Part shown: one piece after another, positions 1-11,800 of the stretch
Layout of the letters: each line of letters opens with the position of its first letter
Numbering within the stretch: the first letter of the stretch is position 1
Assembly: GCA_032719365.1 (NCBI GenBank)
Contig: CM064866.1
Location: 10,893,781-10,957,780 of the forward strand
Length of the DNA: 64,000 nucleotides
Reading direction: 5' to 3'
Origin: Prinsepia uniflora
Lineage: Eukaryota; Streptophyta; Magnoliopsida; Rosales; Rosaceae
The notes under the pieces: generated by a model
The model's input: the letters and a program-made list of their open reading frames with translations, nothing else
Told to the model about the DNA's origin: nothing
Database searches by the model: none
Translations under genes and position numbers: made by a program

Positions 1-2065
1 ACTTGCCTTTGTGTTATGAATGAGGACGATAATGTCCGTGATTTACACACTTTAATAGCCCTTATCTCGAAGGTGAAGTCCCCTTTTGTGGTTGGTGAGT
101 TTCGGCCTATTTGGCTAAGCATTATTTTGTACAAGCTTGGGGTAAGGACGTTGACAAATCGATTGAAAACTGTTTTATTTTATGTGGTTTCCCCCTTTAG
201 AGTGCTTTTGTTTTGAGCCGCCACATCATCGACAATGTTTTGACTTCTTTTGAATGCATCCACTACATAAGGGTATGAAAAACACTAGTGTCTCAAAGAT
301 GACGTTGAAACTGGATATGGCCAAGGCTTATGATTGGGTTGAGTGGTGCTTTACACAGGCTGTTATGCTATGTATGGGTTTTCAATAGGGTTAGGTTAGA
401 ACCATTATGGATTGTATCACCACAGTCTTATTCTCGGTACTTTGGCAGGGGTTTTTTTTGGCTTCATCACCCCTCAACGAGGGCTCCAGCAGGGATACCC
501 CATAGCCCCTACCTTTTTCTGCTATATACAGAGGTTTTTTCTAGTCTCATGAGGCAGGCCGAAGACGTGGGACACCTTAGGGGTTTCCAAGTTACTCCAG
601 GTGCAGTGGTAATTTCTCACTTATTTTTTTGCTAATGATGTTATCCTATTTGTAGATGCCAATCCAGAGCCTAGTCTAGCCCTTCAACATGTGTTTTCTG
701 TTTCTAAGGAGGTCTCAGGTCAGAAGATCAATTATACCAAGTCTACTATTTCATTCAGCTCTAAAACCCCTCCAAATGTGAATTCCTTAGTGGCAGGGTC
801 CCTTCAAATCCCAATGGTTCAATGTCATGAAAAGTATCTGGGCCTTCCCACTGTGGTTTGGCATGGTAAGCGCTTTCTCTTCGAGGTTGTGCTATAGAAG
901 GTCAAAAGAAAGACTGAAGGGTGGAAAAAGTAGTTTATGTCTTGTAGTGGCAAAGAGTTTATACTCAAAGATGTTGACCAAGCTATTCCCACTTATTCCG
1001 TGAGTTGTGTCTGTATGCCCAAGGCTATTGTTCGTGATTTACATCGATCCTTTGCCAAATTCTGGTGGGCTAAGAAGGCTGGTAGTTCAAATACACTGGA
1101 TGAAATAGGATTCTCTATGTCACTCAAAGAAGTATGAAGGCCCCAACTTCTGTACCATTGAGGATTTCAACCAAGCAATGCTTGCTAAATAGGTTTGGTA
1201 GGTTGGGACAAATCCGGCGTCCTTGGCGACCTAGGTTCTTAAGGCACATTATTTTCCTCATTGCTCAATTATGGAGCTAGAGCTTGGTACATGCCCCTCT
1301 TTCACTTGTCGGTCTATGTTTTAGGGCTGGGATCTTTTGCTTGAGGGGTCTGTTGGTGCGTAGGGAATAGTCACATGATTCAGGTTTATAGTGATAGGTG
1401 GCTTCCTAGACCTTATACTTTCTAAGTCACCTCTTCGAAAGTTCTGCCTTTTGACAGCCACGTTTGTGAGCTTATCACCGATTCTGGCACCTGGAACCAC
1501 ACCCTTATCTCTCAGGCCTTCTAGCCGCAGGAGGTTGAGCAAATTTTGAGCATCCCTCTGCGTCTTTCTAGGTCCTCCACTGATAGTGTGATGTGGCATT
1601 ATGAGAAGTCTGGAATCTATAATGTTCGGAATGGGTACTAGCTGGCCTTTACTTTACGTGATAGAGTTTCGGGTAATGCAGAGGTGCCCATTGTAGGCAT
1701 GTCTAATGTGTGGGTCAAGCTTTGGATGCTAAAGGTTGCTCATAAGGTTAAGGTTTTTCTAAGGCGGGGTATGCATGAGATCCTCCTATGCAAGGTGCAA
1801 CTAGTTCATCGTCGTGTTTGTGCTCCTCCTGGTTGTGATCGTTGTAATGGTGGGTCAGAGTTTGATTTTCATGTTCTATGGGGGTGCTGGATTGCCAAAA
1901 ATGCTTGGAAGGCATCGGGCCTATGAAGGGCTTGGGTAAGTTGGTCGGGAGGTTTGTTTAAAGATTTGTAGTGCGTGATACTTTTTTTTGTTAGTAAATT
2001 GAAGACCCCATTAAGGTTTTGACGAGGGCACGTTATACGCCCCTATGTAATTCATTCATTTTTTT
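1..2065 (+). mobile_element. Degenerate L1-type LINE (ORF2 reverse transcriptase, 3' half)
   Basis: Scattered frames on the plus strand match the order of a plant L1 ORF2. At about 90-240 there is an FRPI-type reverse-transcriptase block followed by a SAFV-like stretch. At about 545-660 a DVILFVDA-like stretch stands where the catalytic block lies. At 691-897 comes the SGQKINYTKS block with the YLGLP motif, at 937-1137 the FAKFWW block, and at 1684-1926 a zf-RVT-like region with Cys and His residues (CDRC...FHVLWGC). Frames shift repeatedly and stops interrupt every block, so the copy is dead. The 5' part lies outside the window. A T-rich tract follows at about 2058. The family call is from motif order; the exact clade is not determined. 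Confidence 0.8.
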
Positions 2066-2224
2066 TTAATGAGATTTACCATCTTCCCCTCTTACAAAAA
2101 AAATTTAGAAATGGTCACTAATAGAAACAAAAATATTAAAAACAAAATCAAAATTTCTATAAAAAAATCAAAATTAAAGCAAAAAAAAAAAAAAAAAAAG
2201 GAAAGAAACGCTCCCCGCTTTAGC

Positions 2225-2233
2225 TATATAAAG
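2225..2233 (+). promoter_or_regulatory. Probable TATA box of the ZFWD gene
   Basis: TATATAAAG stands about 30 bases upstream of a CT-rich stretch (2270-2330) typical of plant transcription starts. It lies about 175 bases before a likely 5'UTR splice donor. No other good TATA box precedes the gene. Confidence 0.55.
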
Positions 2234-2406
2234 TCCACTCCACTCCACCGTAACTTTCACTCACAGCCAATCAACTCTCTCCCTCTCTAGGTCCTTCGCT
2301 CTCTAGATCCTTTGCTCTCTACCTCCTACCCAGGGTCTGCAATCAACCCAGACAACGGATCGTATCGAATTCCAAAGCCTTCGCCCGTTCGTTTCGCTTT
2401 ATTCAG

Positions 2407-2757
2407 GTTTGTTTTTTCTTCTCCGAACGCATCTCTGCAATTGCACGGTTACTATTAGGGTTTCGTTTTCCCCCCACCATTAATGGATCCCCAAGATCCT
2501 ATTTGTTCGACGTTCGCGTCTATCAAGACGACGGTGGTTTTGGCTCGGTTCCATGTTGGATCAGGCTCGAAGCTTAGGGTCTCGACCTTGGACTTGCTCG
2601 TATCTTTGTTTGGGAGACGCAGGAAGTCTTGTTGAATTTGGTTTGCCTATTACATTTAAGGATTTGAAGAATCTGACAATGGAAGGTTTCTCAAATCGGA
2701 TTTTATTTTTTAGATGCGCTGGCCTCAAAATTGGAATTTTGAAATTTCTTGAGTTTC

Positions 2758-2796
<39 letters not shown>

Positions 2797-3150
2797 AAGT
2801 TGATTGAGATCGGGCAATGGAATGGAGAATCCGCAGAATCAGAAGCCAAGTGTTTTATTCACAATTTCTAGGGTTTCATGTACTATATGTATGTAGGATT
2901 GTTTGTACTTCGGATATAATAAATGGAATTGAGAATCTGTGGAATAAAAATTATGGCTTCTCTGGAACCATTGGGGTTTCAATTTATTCAGTCTTTGTGC
3001 TGTCTGAGAAATTCGCATTTGAGTGGAATTGGCGATGAGACAGTGGATGGTTTATATCAAGGATTTGGTGTTATTTAACATTTCTGATTGGATGATCTTG
3101 GAAGTGGTGTCTCTGAATTTTGTCGTTGTTTTCTATATTGCTATTTATAG
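2407..3150 (+). other. Putative 5'UTR intron of the ZFWD gene
   Basis: The donor ATTCAG|GTTTG at 2406/2407 and the acceptor TTTATAG|T at 3150/3151 would place the acceptor one base before the start ATG at 3152. The stretch between is T-rich, holds an AT microsatellite at about 2765-2791, and shows no conserved coding. A leader intron is inferred; transcript data would decide it. Confidence 0.5.
2765..2791. repeat. AT dinucleotide microsatellite
   Basis: An uninterrupted TA/AT run in the putative leader intron of the ZFWD gene. It is likely polymorphic in length. Confidence 0.85.
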
Positions 3151-3151
3151 T

Positions 3152-5457
3152 ATGGCGGGTAAGCAAGTAAGGAAGTCCACAATGAGACCACAAAGTTCGG
3201 CCTACACTCGACCAGTAGGAGGGGCTTCATCTTCAAAGACTGTTTGCGCCTATTGGAGTGAGGGAAGATGCACTAAGAAGCTCTGTAGGTTCTTGCATAG
3301 TAGTCCAGCACCTTCACGGATGAACCCTGCTATGTCAAAGCAGAGGGCTATTCGCAATGTTAATGCATTCACTACTGTTAAGAAAAACAATGCTATTAAG
3401 ACGTCCCTAGAAAAGGTCTGCAAGTATTGGGCAGGAGGGAAGTGTTCTAAAGGTGAACGATGCCCCTATTTGCACACATGGTTTCGTGGAGCTGGGTTCT
3501 CAATGTTGCCAAAGCTCCAAGGGCACAAGAAGGTAGTTCTAATTATGAAATTTAAATGCCTTAATTTGTTTCATTCTCTATTTTCTTTCTTCAAAAGTTG
3601 AAGAAGTTAAAGAGGAAAATATTTTGGCTTTAACTTTCTATATTTTGTCCATTTCAATATTATAATTCATAAATTGAAAAACACAGTTGTTTATAGAAGA
3701 TAAAACTTATATGAATAACTTTTTCTTTTGCATATTGTGATCTCCATCAAGATCAACTTTCTCTTTTTCCAATTTTGTAGGGGAAAGATCATTCTTTGTT
3801 GTTTTCCTTTATTTCTGAATTTGGACAAGCATTGATGGAATGTATTTTAACAGGGTATCACTGGGATCGCACTTCCTAACGGAACTGACAAGCTTTATTC
3901 AGCTGCTACTGATGGAACAGTCAGAGTTTGGAACTGCCACACTGGTGAGTGTGGCAGGGTTATAAATCTTGGTGGCGAAGCAGGCTCTTTAATTAGTGAG
4001 GGCCCATGGATTTTTGTTGGTGCCCCAAATGTTGTTAAGGTACTTGAGCTTGTCCATCTTGATTTCATTGTTGTTCTAGGTGCTGGTTAATAACTTAAAT
4101 GGATATGCTGACTGTGTTTATATTTGCAGGCATGGAACATTCAGACAAATGTGGAATTCAACCTGAATGGACCTGTTGGCCAAGTGAATTCCATGGTGAT
4201 TGCTAAAGAAACGCTTTTTGCTGGGGCACAGGTAAAGAGCCTAATAGTTCTGCAAGCTTTATATCTAATTCAATTGCACTGTTGGGATTGTAAGACAGTC
4301 CCATCCATTTATTTATTGTGCTGTTTAAATTGATTTTTCTGTTTCTTTAAATACTGCAGAATGGTGGTATATTGGCGTGGAAAGGCTGTTCCGAAAGTAA
4401 TCCATTTAAGCTAGCCGCAACTCTGGAAGGCCACACTCAGGCTGTGGTATGTTTAACAGTTTGTGGCAGTAGGCTTTACTCAGCTTCTGTGGACCATACA
4501 ATCAGGGTAAGTTTGTGGTATCTACAGGCAGGTTTTATACTTCTGCTATATGTTGCTACCTACTGGTAATGATTAAAACTAAAGAAGATGCTCATAATAA
4601 AATAAAGTTCATACTAGTTGATTTGATTCTTAAAAACATCTGCCTCCATTGTCTAATATGATCTTCTTGATTCAGGTGTGGGACCTTGATATGCTGCAGT
4701 GTGTTAAGACGCTAAATGGTCATTCTGATGCGGTGATGTCTCTTACTTTCTGGGGTCCCTTTTTACTCTCATGCTCATTGGACTGCACAATAAAGGTGTG
4801 GGCTGCTACTGAGGGAGACAACTTTGAAGTGACCTACACTCGCAAGGAAGAACATGTATGCTTTTCTACCACGAACCCTTTTCAATTCGTTAGGTAATTA
4901 CAATATAATAGCTATAGAGCGTTAAGCTGTCAGGGTTTCTTAGTAAACTGGGAAAACAAGTAAAACAACAATGTGTTCCTTTTAATTGTTTGTATTACTG
5001 TTAATTAATGCATGGAGTAGTACTATATTTGATGCCTTAAACTCATAGTTAATTAATGTGTTGCATCAGGTTGATGAGTCACTAAGTGAATTTTATGATG
5101 TGAATCTACTTGTACAGGGTGTTCTTGCTCTTTGCGGAATGCAAAATGCAGAAGCTAAGCCAATCTTGTTTTGCTCATGCAATGACAACTCTGTTCGCCT
5201 ATATGAATTACCATCGTGAGTACCCGACACTTGATTCTTCATTCTCTGATTCTTTTTCTATTTTCATGATAAATTCCATTTCTCACTTTATGGTTTATGA
5301 TTACAGCTTCATTGAGAGAGGCAGATTATATGCAGAGCGTGAAGTTCGTACAATTCAGACAGGACCCTATGGACTATTTTTCAGCGGGGACGCAAGTGGT
5401 CTCCTTTCTGTTTGGAATTGGGTGCAACCTGACCTCAAGGAACAGCAGTCTTCTTGA
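3152..5457 (+). CDS. ZFWD-type protein: two CCCH zinc fingers plus WD40 propeller
   Basis: Seven exons join in frame to 414 codons: 3152-3532, 3854-4039, 4130-4231, 4360-4506, 4676-4855, 5118-5215, 5307-5457, all with GT-AG borders. Residues 32-49 form a C-X7-C-X4-C-X3-H finger and residues 90-108 a C-X7-C-X5-C-X3-H finger; both keep all four ligands. From about residue 122 (LQGHKK) to the end run WD40 repeats, with GH and VW/VWD signatures such as TVRVWNC, IRVWDLD and IKVWAA. This order and length match the plant ZFWD family (Arabidopsis ZFWD1-4, C3H48/59/62/63), thought to bind RNA through the fingers and partners through the propeller. The cellular role is not established. The frame upstream of 3152 is open but lacks finger-family features, so 3152 is preferred. 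No breaks are seen. Confidence 0.92.
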
Positions 5458-6784
5458 GTACGATACTAGCTGTAGTTTTTCCATTAATACCACTCTTTCT
5501 AGCCCAATTTATAAGATTGTATGAGCCGTTGCCCATGGCGGCGGGAGACATTGATTCTGCAATATAACCATTATATATATATATATATATATATGTTGTG
5601 ACAATTTTCCGCGATTCAAATTATTTTGTTTTCAACATTGATGTCGAGACTCAATAATTAAAACTCCTCGCAATATCGTTGCATTAAAAAAAGAAAAACC
5701 ATTTAATTAAGAAAAAATGCAGGGTCCAAAAACGAATATTGACGGTCTACTTCCTTTTTTTTTTTTTTTTTTTTTTTTTTTTCTGTGTGTGATTGCAAGA
5801 GATTTATCGAAGTGAAAAGCTTTTTCTTAGTCTTAAATCTTAATACAACCATTGACGAAACCTGACATAGAAATTGTAAAAGACATGGCCTTGTTTAACT
5901 TGGAATCTGTCCAAAGCACTGAGGTCGGAATGATCATCTACTTCACAAGCCACTCTAATGCTTGAATCACTAAAACACTCATTGTAGTTAACTCTAATAT
6001 TGGATTGAATTTTAATTTTTATTTAATACAAGGGTAGAAAAATACTATTTGCACCTTCGTACTATACTGACTAGTTCATTGGCCATTATATATGTTTTCC
6101 ATGAAGCAGGTACTGAATGTACAGATTGGTTGTCCTATAGAAGCATGGGTAACTCCGTGCTGTTCTTGTAGCTTCACATCTTAATCCCAGGCTATGCATA
6201 CTTGCATATGCACGGTGCCTCTCATATGGGCCTCCTGTATGTAACCAGTGAACACTAAGAATCAAACACAAACGCAGCAGACAGTAAATACTAAAGCCTA
6301 TTTTATGAAAATGGTAAATACTAAGAACCAAACACTAAATACTACTCACTAGAAAAATGCCTACTGAAAGTGAAAATATGAAATAAAATTGGAACAAAAT
6401 AAGTGAGCAATTAGACAACTTAATCAATATATACAATATCAGCCATTAAGTGATGCAAATGCCGAAAAGAAACCATCAAATGAGAAATGAAACAGATTTG
6501 TTATTTAAATGACAACCTGGTAGAGAAGGAAATGCATAATATTGATATTTTTTAAACGGATTGAATCAGAGTTTGAAAAAAGAAAAAAAAAAAAAACAGA
6601 GGCAATTATATATTGGCCCAAAAGGTTAAGCCAATCATTTAATTTAGTCCATTTATTAATTTTAATTTATTTTATTTATTTTTATACCTATGCTTTCCTT
6701 TAAATAGATAGCAGAAACAAATAATCGATCCCAAATCCCAAAACATACAGAGAGGGATGGTATGTTGAGAGTGAGACGTGAGAG
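5458..6784. other. Intergenic: ZFWD 3' region and promoter side of the acyl-activating gene
   Basis: No coding potential that I trust. It holds an AT microsatellite (about 5572-5594), a 28-T run (5755-5782) and AT-rich DNA. Close to the next gene, TTTAAATAG at about 6700-6708 could act as a weak TATA box about 77 bases before its ATG. The two genes are head-to-tail. Confidence 0.6.
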
Positions 6785-8758
6785 ATGGCGAGCAATGATA
6801 CAATGAAATCCCAAAAGACAAGCTTAAATATCCCTTGCTGCTTATCCCGCCAGTTCTTCACCGCAGCGTCCAGCAACCCGGACAAAATCGCAGTCATACA
6901 CGCCTCCGGTGGAGTCCGCTTCTCCGGACAACTCCTTACCCGCACCACCATCCCCGACGATGCTGCTTCCGTCCGAGCACAAAACCTCTACGACGGCGAC
7001 CACTTCTTCACCTACTCCCACCTCATCTCTGCCGTCGATTCCCTCGCCTCCCAGCTCCTCTCCGCCCTTCAACTTTCCAATAATCACAGCAACCCCGAGC
7101 CGACCCCAAGAATTGTTGGGGTCGGCTCGGGGTTGCCCTCGTCGAATTACTTGCCGTAACGTCTGCAGTTTGAGTGCGGAGAGGCGTTTCTGCCCCTGGA
7201 CCCTTGGTGGCCCAGACAGAGACTACTTTCGGTGATTTCCTCCGCCAATGTCGACCTCATCATCGCCTGTCCGACCCCTTTTGGGCTCGAATCGGACTCC
7301 AATTGGATATCGGAGAGCTGCGATCGTCGCATTTTGTGGTTTTCTATGGAACTGGAAGGGCGTAAAAATGAGGCGACCAATTTGGATTGGATGTGCAAAT
7401 GTGAGAACGAGAAAGAGAAACTGTGGTGCTATTTGATGTACACTTCGGGTTCAACCGGGAAGCCGAAAGGTGTGTGTGGAAGTGAGCAAGGTCTTTTTAA
7501 TCGATTTCTATGGATGCAAGATTTATATCCACTGTTTGGAGACGAGGTTTTGTTGTTCAAAACAGGAATAAGCTTTGTTGATCACCTGCAAGAATTTCTA
7601 AGTGCTGTTCTCACTGGTTCTACTTTGGTCATCCCTCCTTTCGACCACCTTAAACGAAACGTGTTTTCACTTGTTCATTTTCTTCAGGTATATACATGGC
7701 ATTTCCTTCATGCTTTTTTCTGCTTTTTGAGTTCAGAGTACAGTTATGAACTAAAATTTTCAACATTTTCCAAATACAGCACACTTAATTTGATAGAATC
7801 ATGAAAATGAACTAAATTTTCAACGTTTTCCAAATACAGCACACTTAATTTGATAGAATCATGAAACCTAAGTATCAAATTAGGGTGAATTCGAATTCCT
7901 CATTGTCATACATTTTGCTGATTCCCTATGGTTTGGGTACCAGTTATTGGAATTTGGTGTTTAACTTAGCGAAATAATCCTCTCAGGCTAGAAAATTCAG
8001 AAGTTTTTGGGGCAACTCAGTGGGTTAACTCGGTTAATTTTCCTGAATAACAATGCTGCAAAATCCCTTATCCCATGTGTGACTAACTATTTTAATCCAC
8101 AATTCTTCGCATGTGCATGTTTTGAGATTCTGTCTTGTTCATACCGTACTGGTTTGGCAACTCTTGAGCTCTTTTTAAGAATTTTCTAAATCTGGAAGCT
8201 AATCACAGTTCACCATCTTCGGTGTTTTCATTTATTTTTTTCTATTGAAAAGTCACATTATAATATGATTTAAGTCGTAACTTGATTTTTTATTTATTAT
8301 TTTTGTTAATACTGTAGTTTTCTTGTAGGCTTACTCTATCAATAGACTTACTGCCGTTCCATCACTTATGAGAGCAATCCTTCCTTCCTTGCAAGGTCGA
8401 GATGATGCACGACTTTCTTCTTCATTGAATTTGTTAGTGCTAAGTGGTGAAGTTCTGCCTTTGTCCTTATGGGATGTGCTCTCCAAGATATTACCGAGGA
8501 CCTCTATTTTGAATTTATATGGGAGTACCGAGGTTAGAATTGAGAACTGCCCTTGAACTTAATACTATCCTTATGATTAGATGTCTAAATCAAATAATAT
8601 TGTCTGGTTGAATGAATATGAAGTTATTTGTATTAATATCTGGTTTGGAACATTTAATAATGTTAGAGTTTAGATACTTTCCTGTTTATAATACTGAAAT
8701 ACTTGTTGAGTCATGGTGTTTCCCCCTGCTCTAGATAATCTCGATTGCATTTACTACT

Positions 8759-8803
<45 letters not shown>

Positions 8804-11800
8804 ATATATATATATATAGATAAATATCATACACACAGAAAATCATGACCTCCAATGAGCATTAACTCAGATTCAAGTATTTTATTTGGTATTTGTTTAT
8901 ACCAACTGTTATAATTTGTTTTAATGTTTTAATTTCTGTAGTCTATACACATTTAAATTTTGTAAAATATATGTAACTTAAAGATAGCCAATTAGTACTA
9001 CGGTGTAGTGGTATTTCTCTCCACATGTTTTGTAGGAGGTCTTGGCCTCTTGGGTTTGACTCTCGTAAAGGCCGAGGTCGGTACCCAATGTGTATAATGC
9101 ACTCCTCCTCCCCCCATTTATTGTCCCAAAAGATGGTTTATGGAATTCATGAATTAAGTATTTGCCACATACTTGGTCTGAGTTTTAATGGATGAATGAT
9201 CATCTCAGAAAATGATTCCTCCAAGAAATTAGAAAGTGAACTATAATCAGGATTGGATTTCTCAACTTATACACTTATTTTCCAAAAAAATTGCAAGGTT
9301 GCTTCTTCTGTTTTTGACATGCCTGGATAAAATGAGCAATGCCTAAGTCGCCTTCTTAGGGCAACTTCTGTGTTCTCTAGAGTGCAGTTCCTTTATGTGT
9401 TGTGTGTTGCTTTCATCTGGAAAGAACTTTTAAGGTCAAGAAGCGCTAGTGATTAATTTGAGTTTCAGTTTGTCAGCACTCATATGATTGCAATCTCGAT
9501 GAGAATATTGATTGTCTGAAATTTCTTCGTAAATTTCTCCATAAATCTCTTACTGCTTTCCTGCTACACATTGTCAGTCTGTAATGTGCCCTACTACTGG
9601 GGGTGGAAGGGCTTGCTTTCATATGCTGAATTCATTGACAGGTCTTTGATTTGTTTGGCTACTATAGTAGTATTTTCCTTACAAACTATTGGTTATCTCC
9701 TTACATAGCTGATGGTTGTCCTGTTTTGGTATGCTGAACTGGCTCAATTCTTCAAGAGAGAAGAAATAAAACAATATATATATATATATATTGTAGGTAC
9801 TTAATTGATTTCTTTGAGAAGCATATTTCATGTTGGTTACCTTTCAAATTCTGCAAGGAATGTATTAGCATAGAATAGATAGGTTATTTCATTATGTAAT
9901 ATCTCTCATAGCGATGTACTACATCATCGGATATCAGCTACTTCTCTTGCATTTCACCTTTAATAGCTAATGCATTATTTTTTTCGTTAAGTGCTGACAT
10001 GGTAATTGTAAAATCTAGGTGTCGGGTGATTGTACATATTTTGATTGCAAGAGATTGCCATTGTTATTGGAGAAAGATACACTGACAACTGTTCCAATTG
10101 GTTTGCCTATTGTTAATTGTCATGTCGTGCTTGGTGGTAGTGCTGATGCATCCAGCGAGGGAGAAATTTATGTTAGTGGTGTGTGCAATTCTTTTGGATA
10201 CTATTCTGATTCTACATTTACTCCTTTGAACACTGTAAAGTTGCCTCAAGATTCTGTTTATTGTAGTTCTGTAAATGGACATGGAAGTCTGTCTTATTTT
10301 AGGACTGGGGATTTTGCCAAGCTGCTTCATAGTGGTGACTTGGTTTTCTTGGGTAGAAAGGATCGTACTATTAAGCTTAATGGGCAGCGTATTGCTTTAG
10401 AAGAAGTTGAAGATACATTGAGGGGACATCCAGATGTAATTGACACTGCTGTTATTTTTCATAAAGTTCAAGGAGAACTCATGTTACTTGTAGCATTTAT
10501 AATATTAAGAGAGGGAAGGCCCAATGAAATATTCAAATCTTCCATCAAAAGTTGGATGTCTGAAAAGCTTCCATTAGCAATGATTCCTGGCCACATTGTT
10601 GTTACTGGATCCTTTCCTGTATCTCATAGTGGAAAAATTAATTATGAGTTATTGGCAGACTCGGTGTTTCTTGCAAAGAATGTCCCAGATGCGCTTGGAT
10701 ATGTTGGGAGCAGCAGCAACCTACTGCAAATAATTAAAAGGGTTTGCCTTTTATCCTCTTAGTAAAGTCCACCTTTCATTCTGTGCCAGTCATTTGCTGA
10801 TTTACACTTATGTTTTCAGACTTTACCACTCATTTCTGCATCTACTAGTGAAAGTTATATTTGTGGGGGTTGGGGGGGGGGGGGGGGGGGGGGGGGGGGT
10901 GGGTTGTGGGGCGGGTCGGTGGGTTTGTTCGAGTAGCATGGTGCATACAGGGAGGAGTCTCATATCATGGGCTTTAATCAGGAATCTTGACCTAACAATG
11001 TAAAAACTTTAAATCAGGGGGGTGTCAAAGTGTTTAAATTTAACATCAATGTTTATGGATTTCCATAAGCTTGATGGGGTTGGATTTTAAATGTCCTCCT
11101 TGTAGTTTGGTTGGGCTGAACCTTGGTTGAGAATCTTGCAACTGCAATCTAGCACATTATCAAGCACCGGGTCACCTGATTTTGAAAATCTGAAATATAT
11201 CATGAATTACTTTTTATTCTGACTGGGTGAAATTGTGTTTATATAAGGATTTGCCATTATCATATGAAATTGCATTCCAAGAAAGGGGTAAAGATATATT
11301 TATACTAATTGGTTTCAGACGAACAATTTTTCTATAATGTAATTCAATTGTAGGATGACAATTTAACTTTTCTAATCGCAGTTTGATTGTATTAATTTCA
11401 TTCTAACTATTTGTATCCTCAATTAAGATTAGTTTTTTTTTTATTTGTACAGGCCTTTAGTAATGTTTTAGCGGCTGAAGATGTTTCCGATCATGATGAT
11501 TTCTTTTTGATGGGTGGAGATTCTATTGCTGCTGCACATCTTTCTAATAATATAGGAGTTGATATGCGTTTGATATATTCCTTTCCAAGCCCGTTTCAGC
11601 TTTGTACTGCTCTTTTAGAGAGAAATGAATCATTCAATATGAATATCAGGGGTGATGCCAAATCAAAGATGACTCTGGAAGGGGTTAAACTCAACATTTT
11701 TCATGTCCACTCTGAGACTTCTAATGCAATAAATCTTGATAAGCAGAGGAGATTGACGAGAACTCTCTCTGGAAGATATCAAGATCATGCAGTTAGCCCT

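Noticed and set aside
5110..5524. Independent small genes over the last exons of the ZFWD gene
   Set aside because: They are read-through of exons 6 and 7 plus intron or 3'UTR, or an alternative frame of the same exons.
7232..7804. Separate small gene for an AMP-binding protein starting at GTG
   Set aside because: It is the second half of exon 1 of the acyl-activating gene, in the same frame as the ATG at 6785; the end beyond 7687 is intron read-through.
6785..10741. Bacterial NRPS module acquired by transfer
   Set aside because: Adenylation plus carrier domains look NRPS-like, but plant introns and the propeller match the native eukaryotic AAE19/AASDH family.
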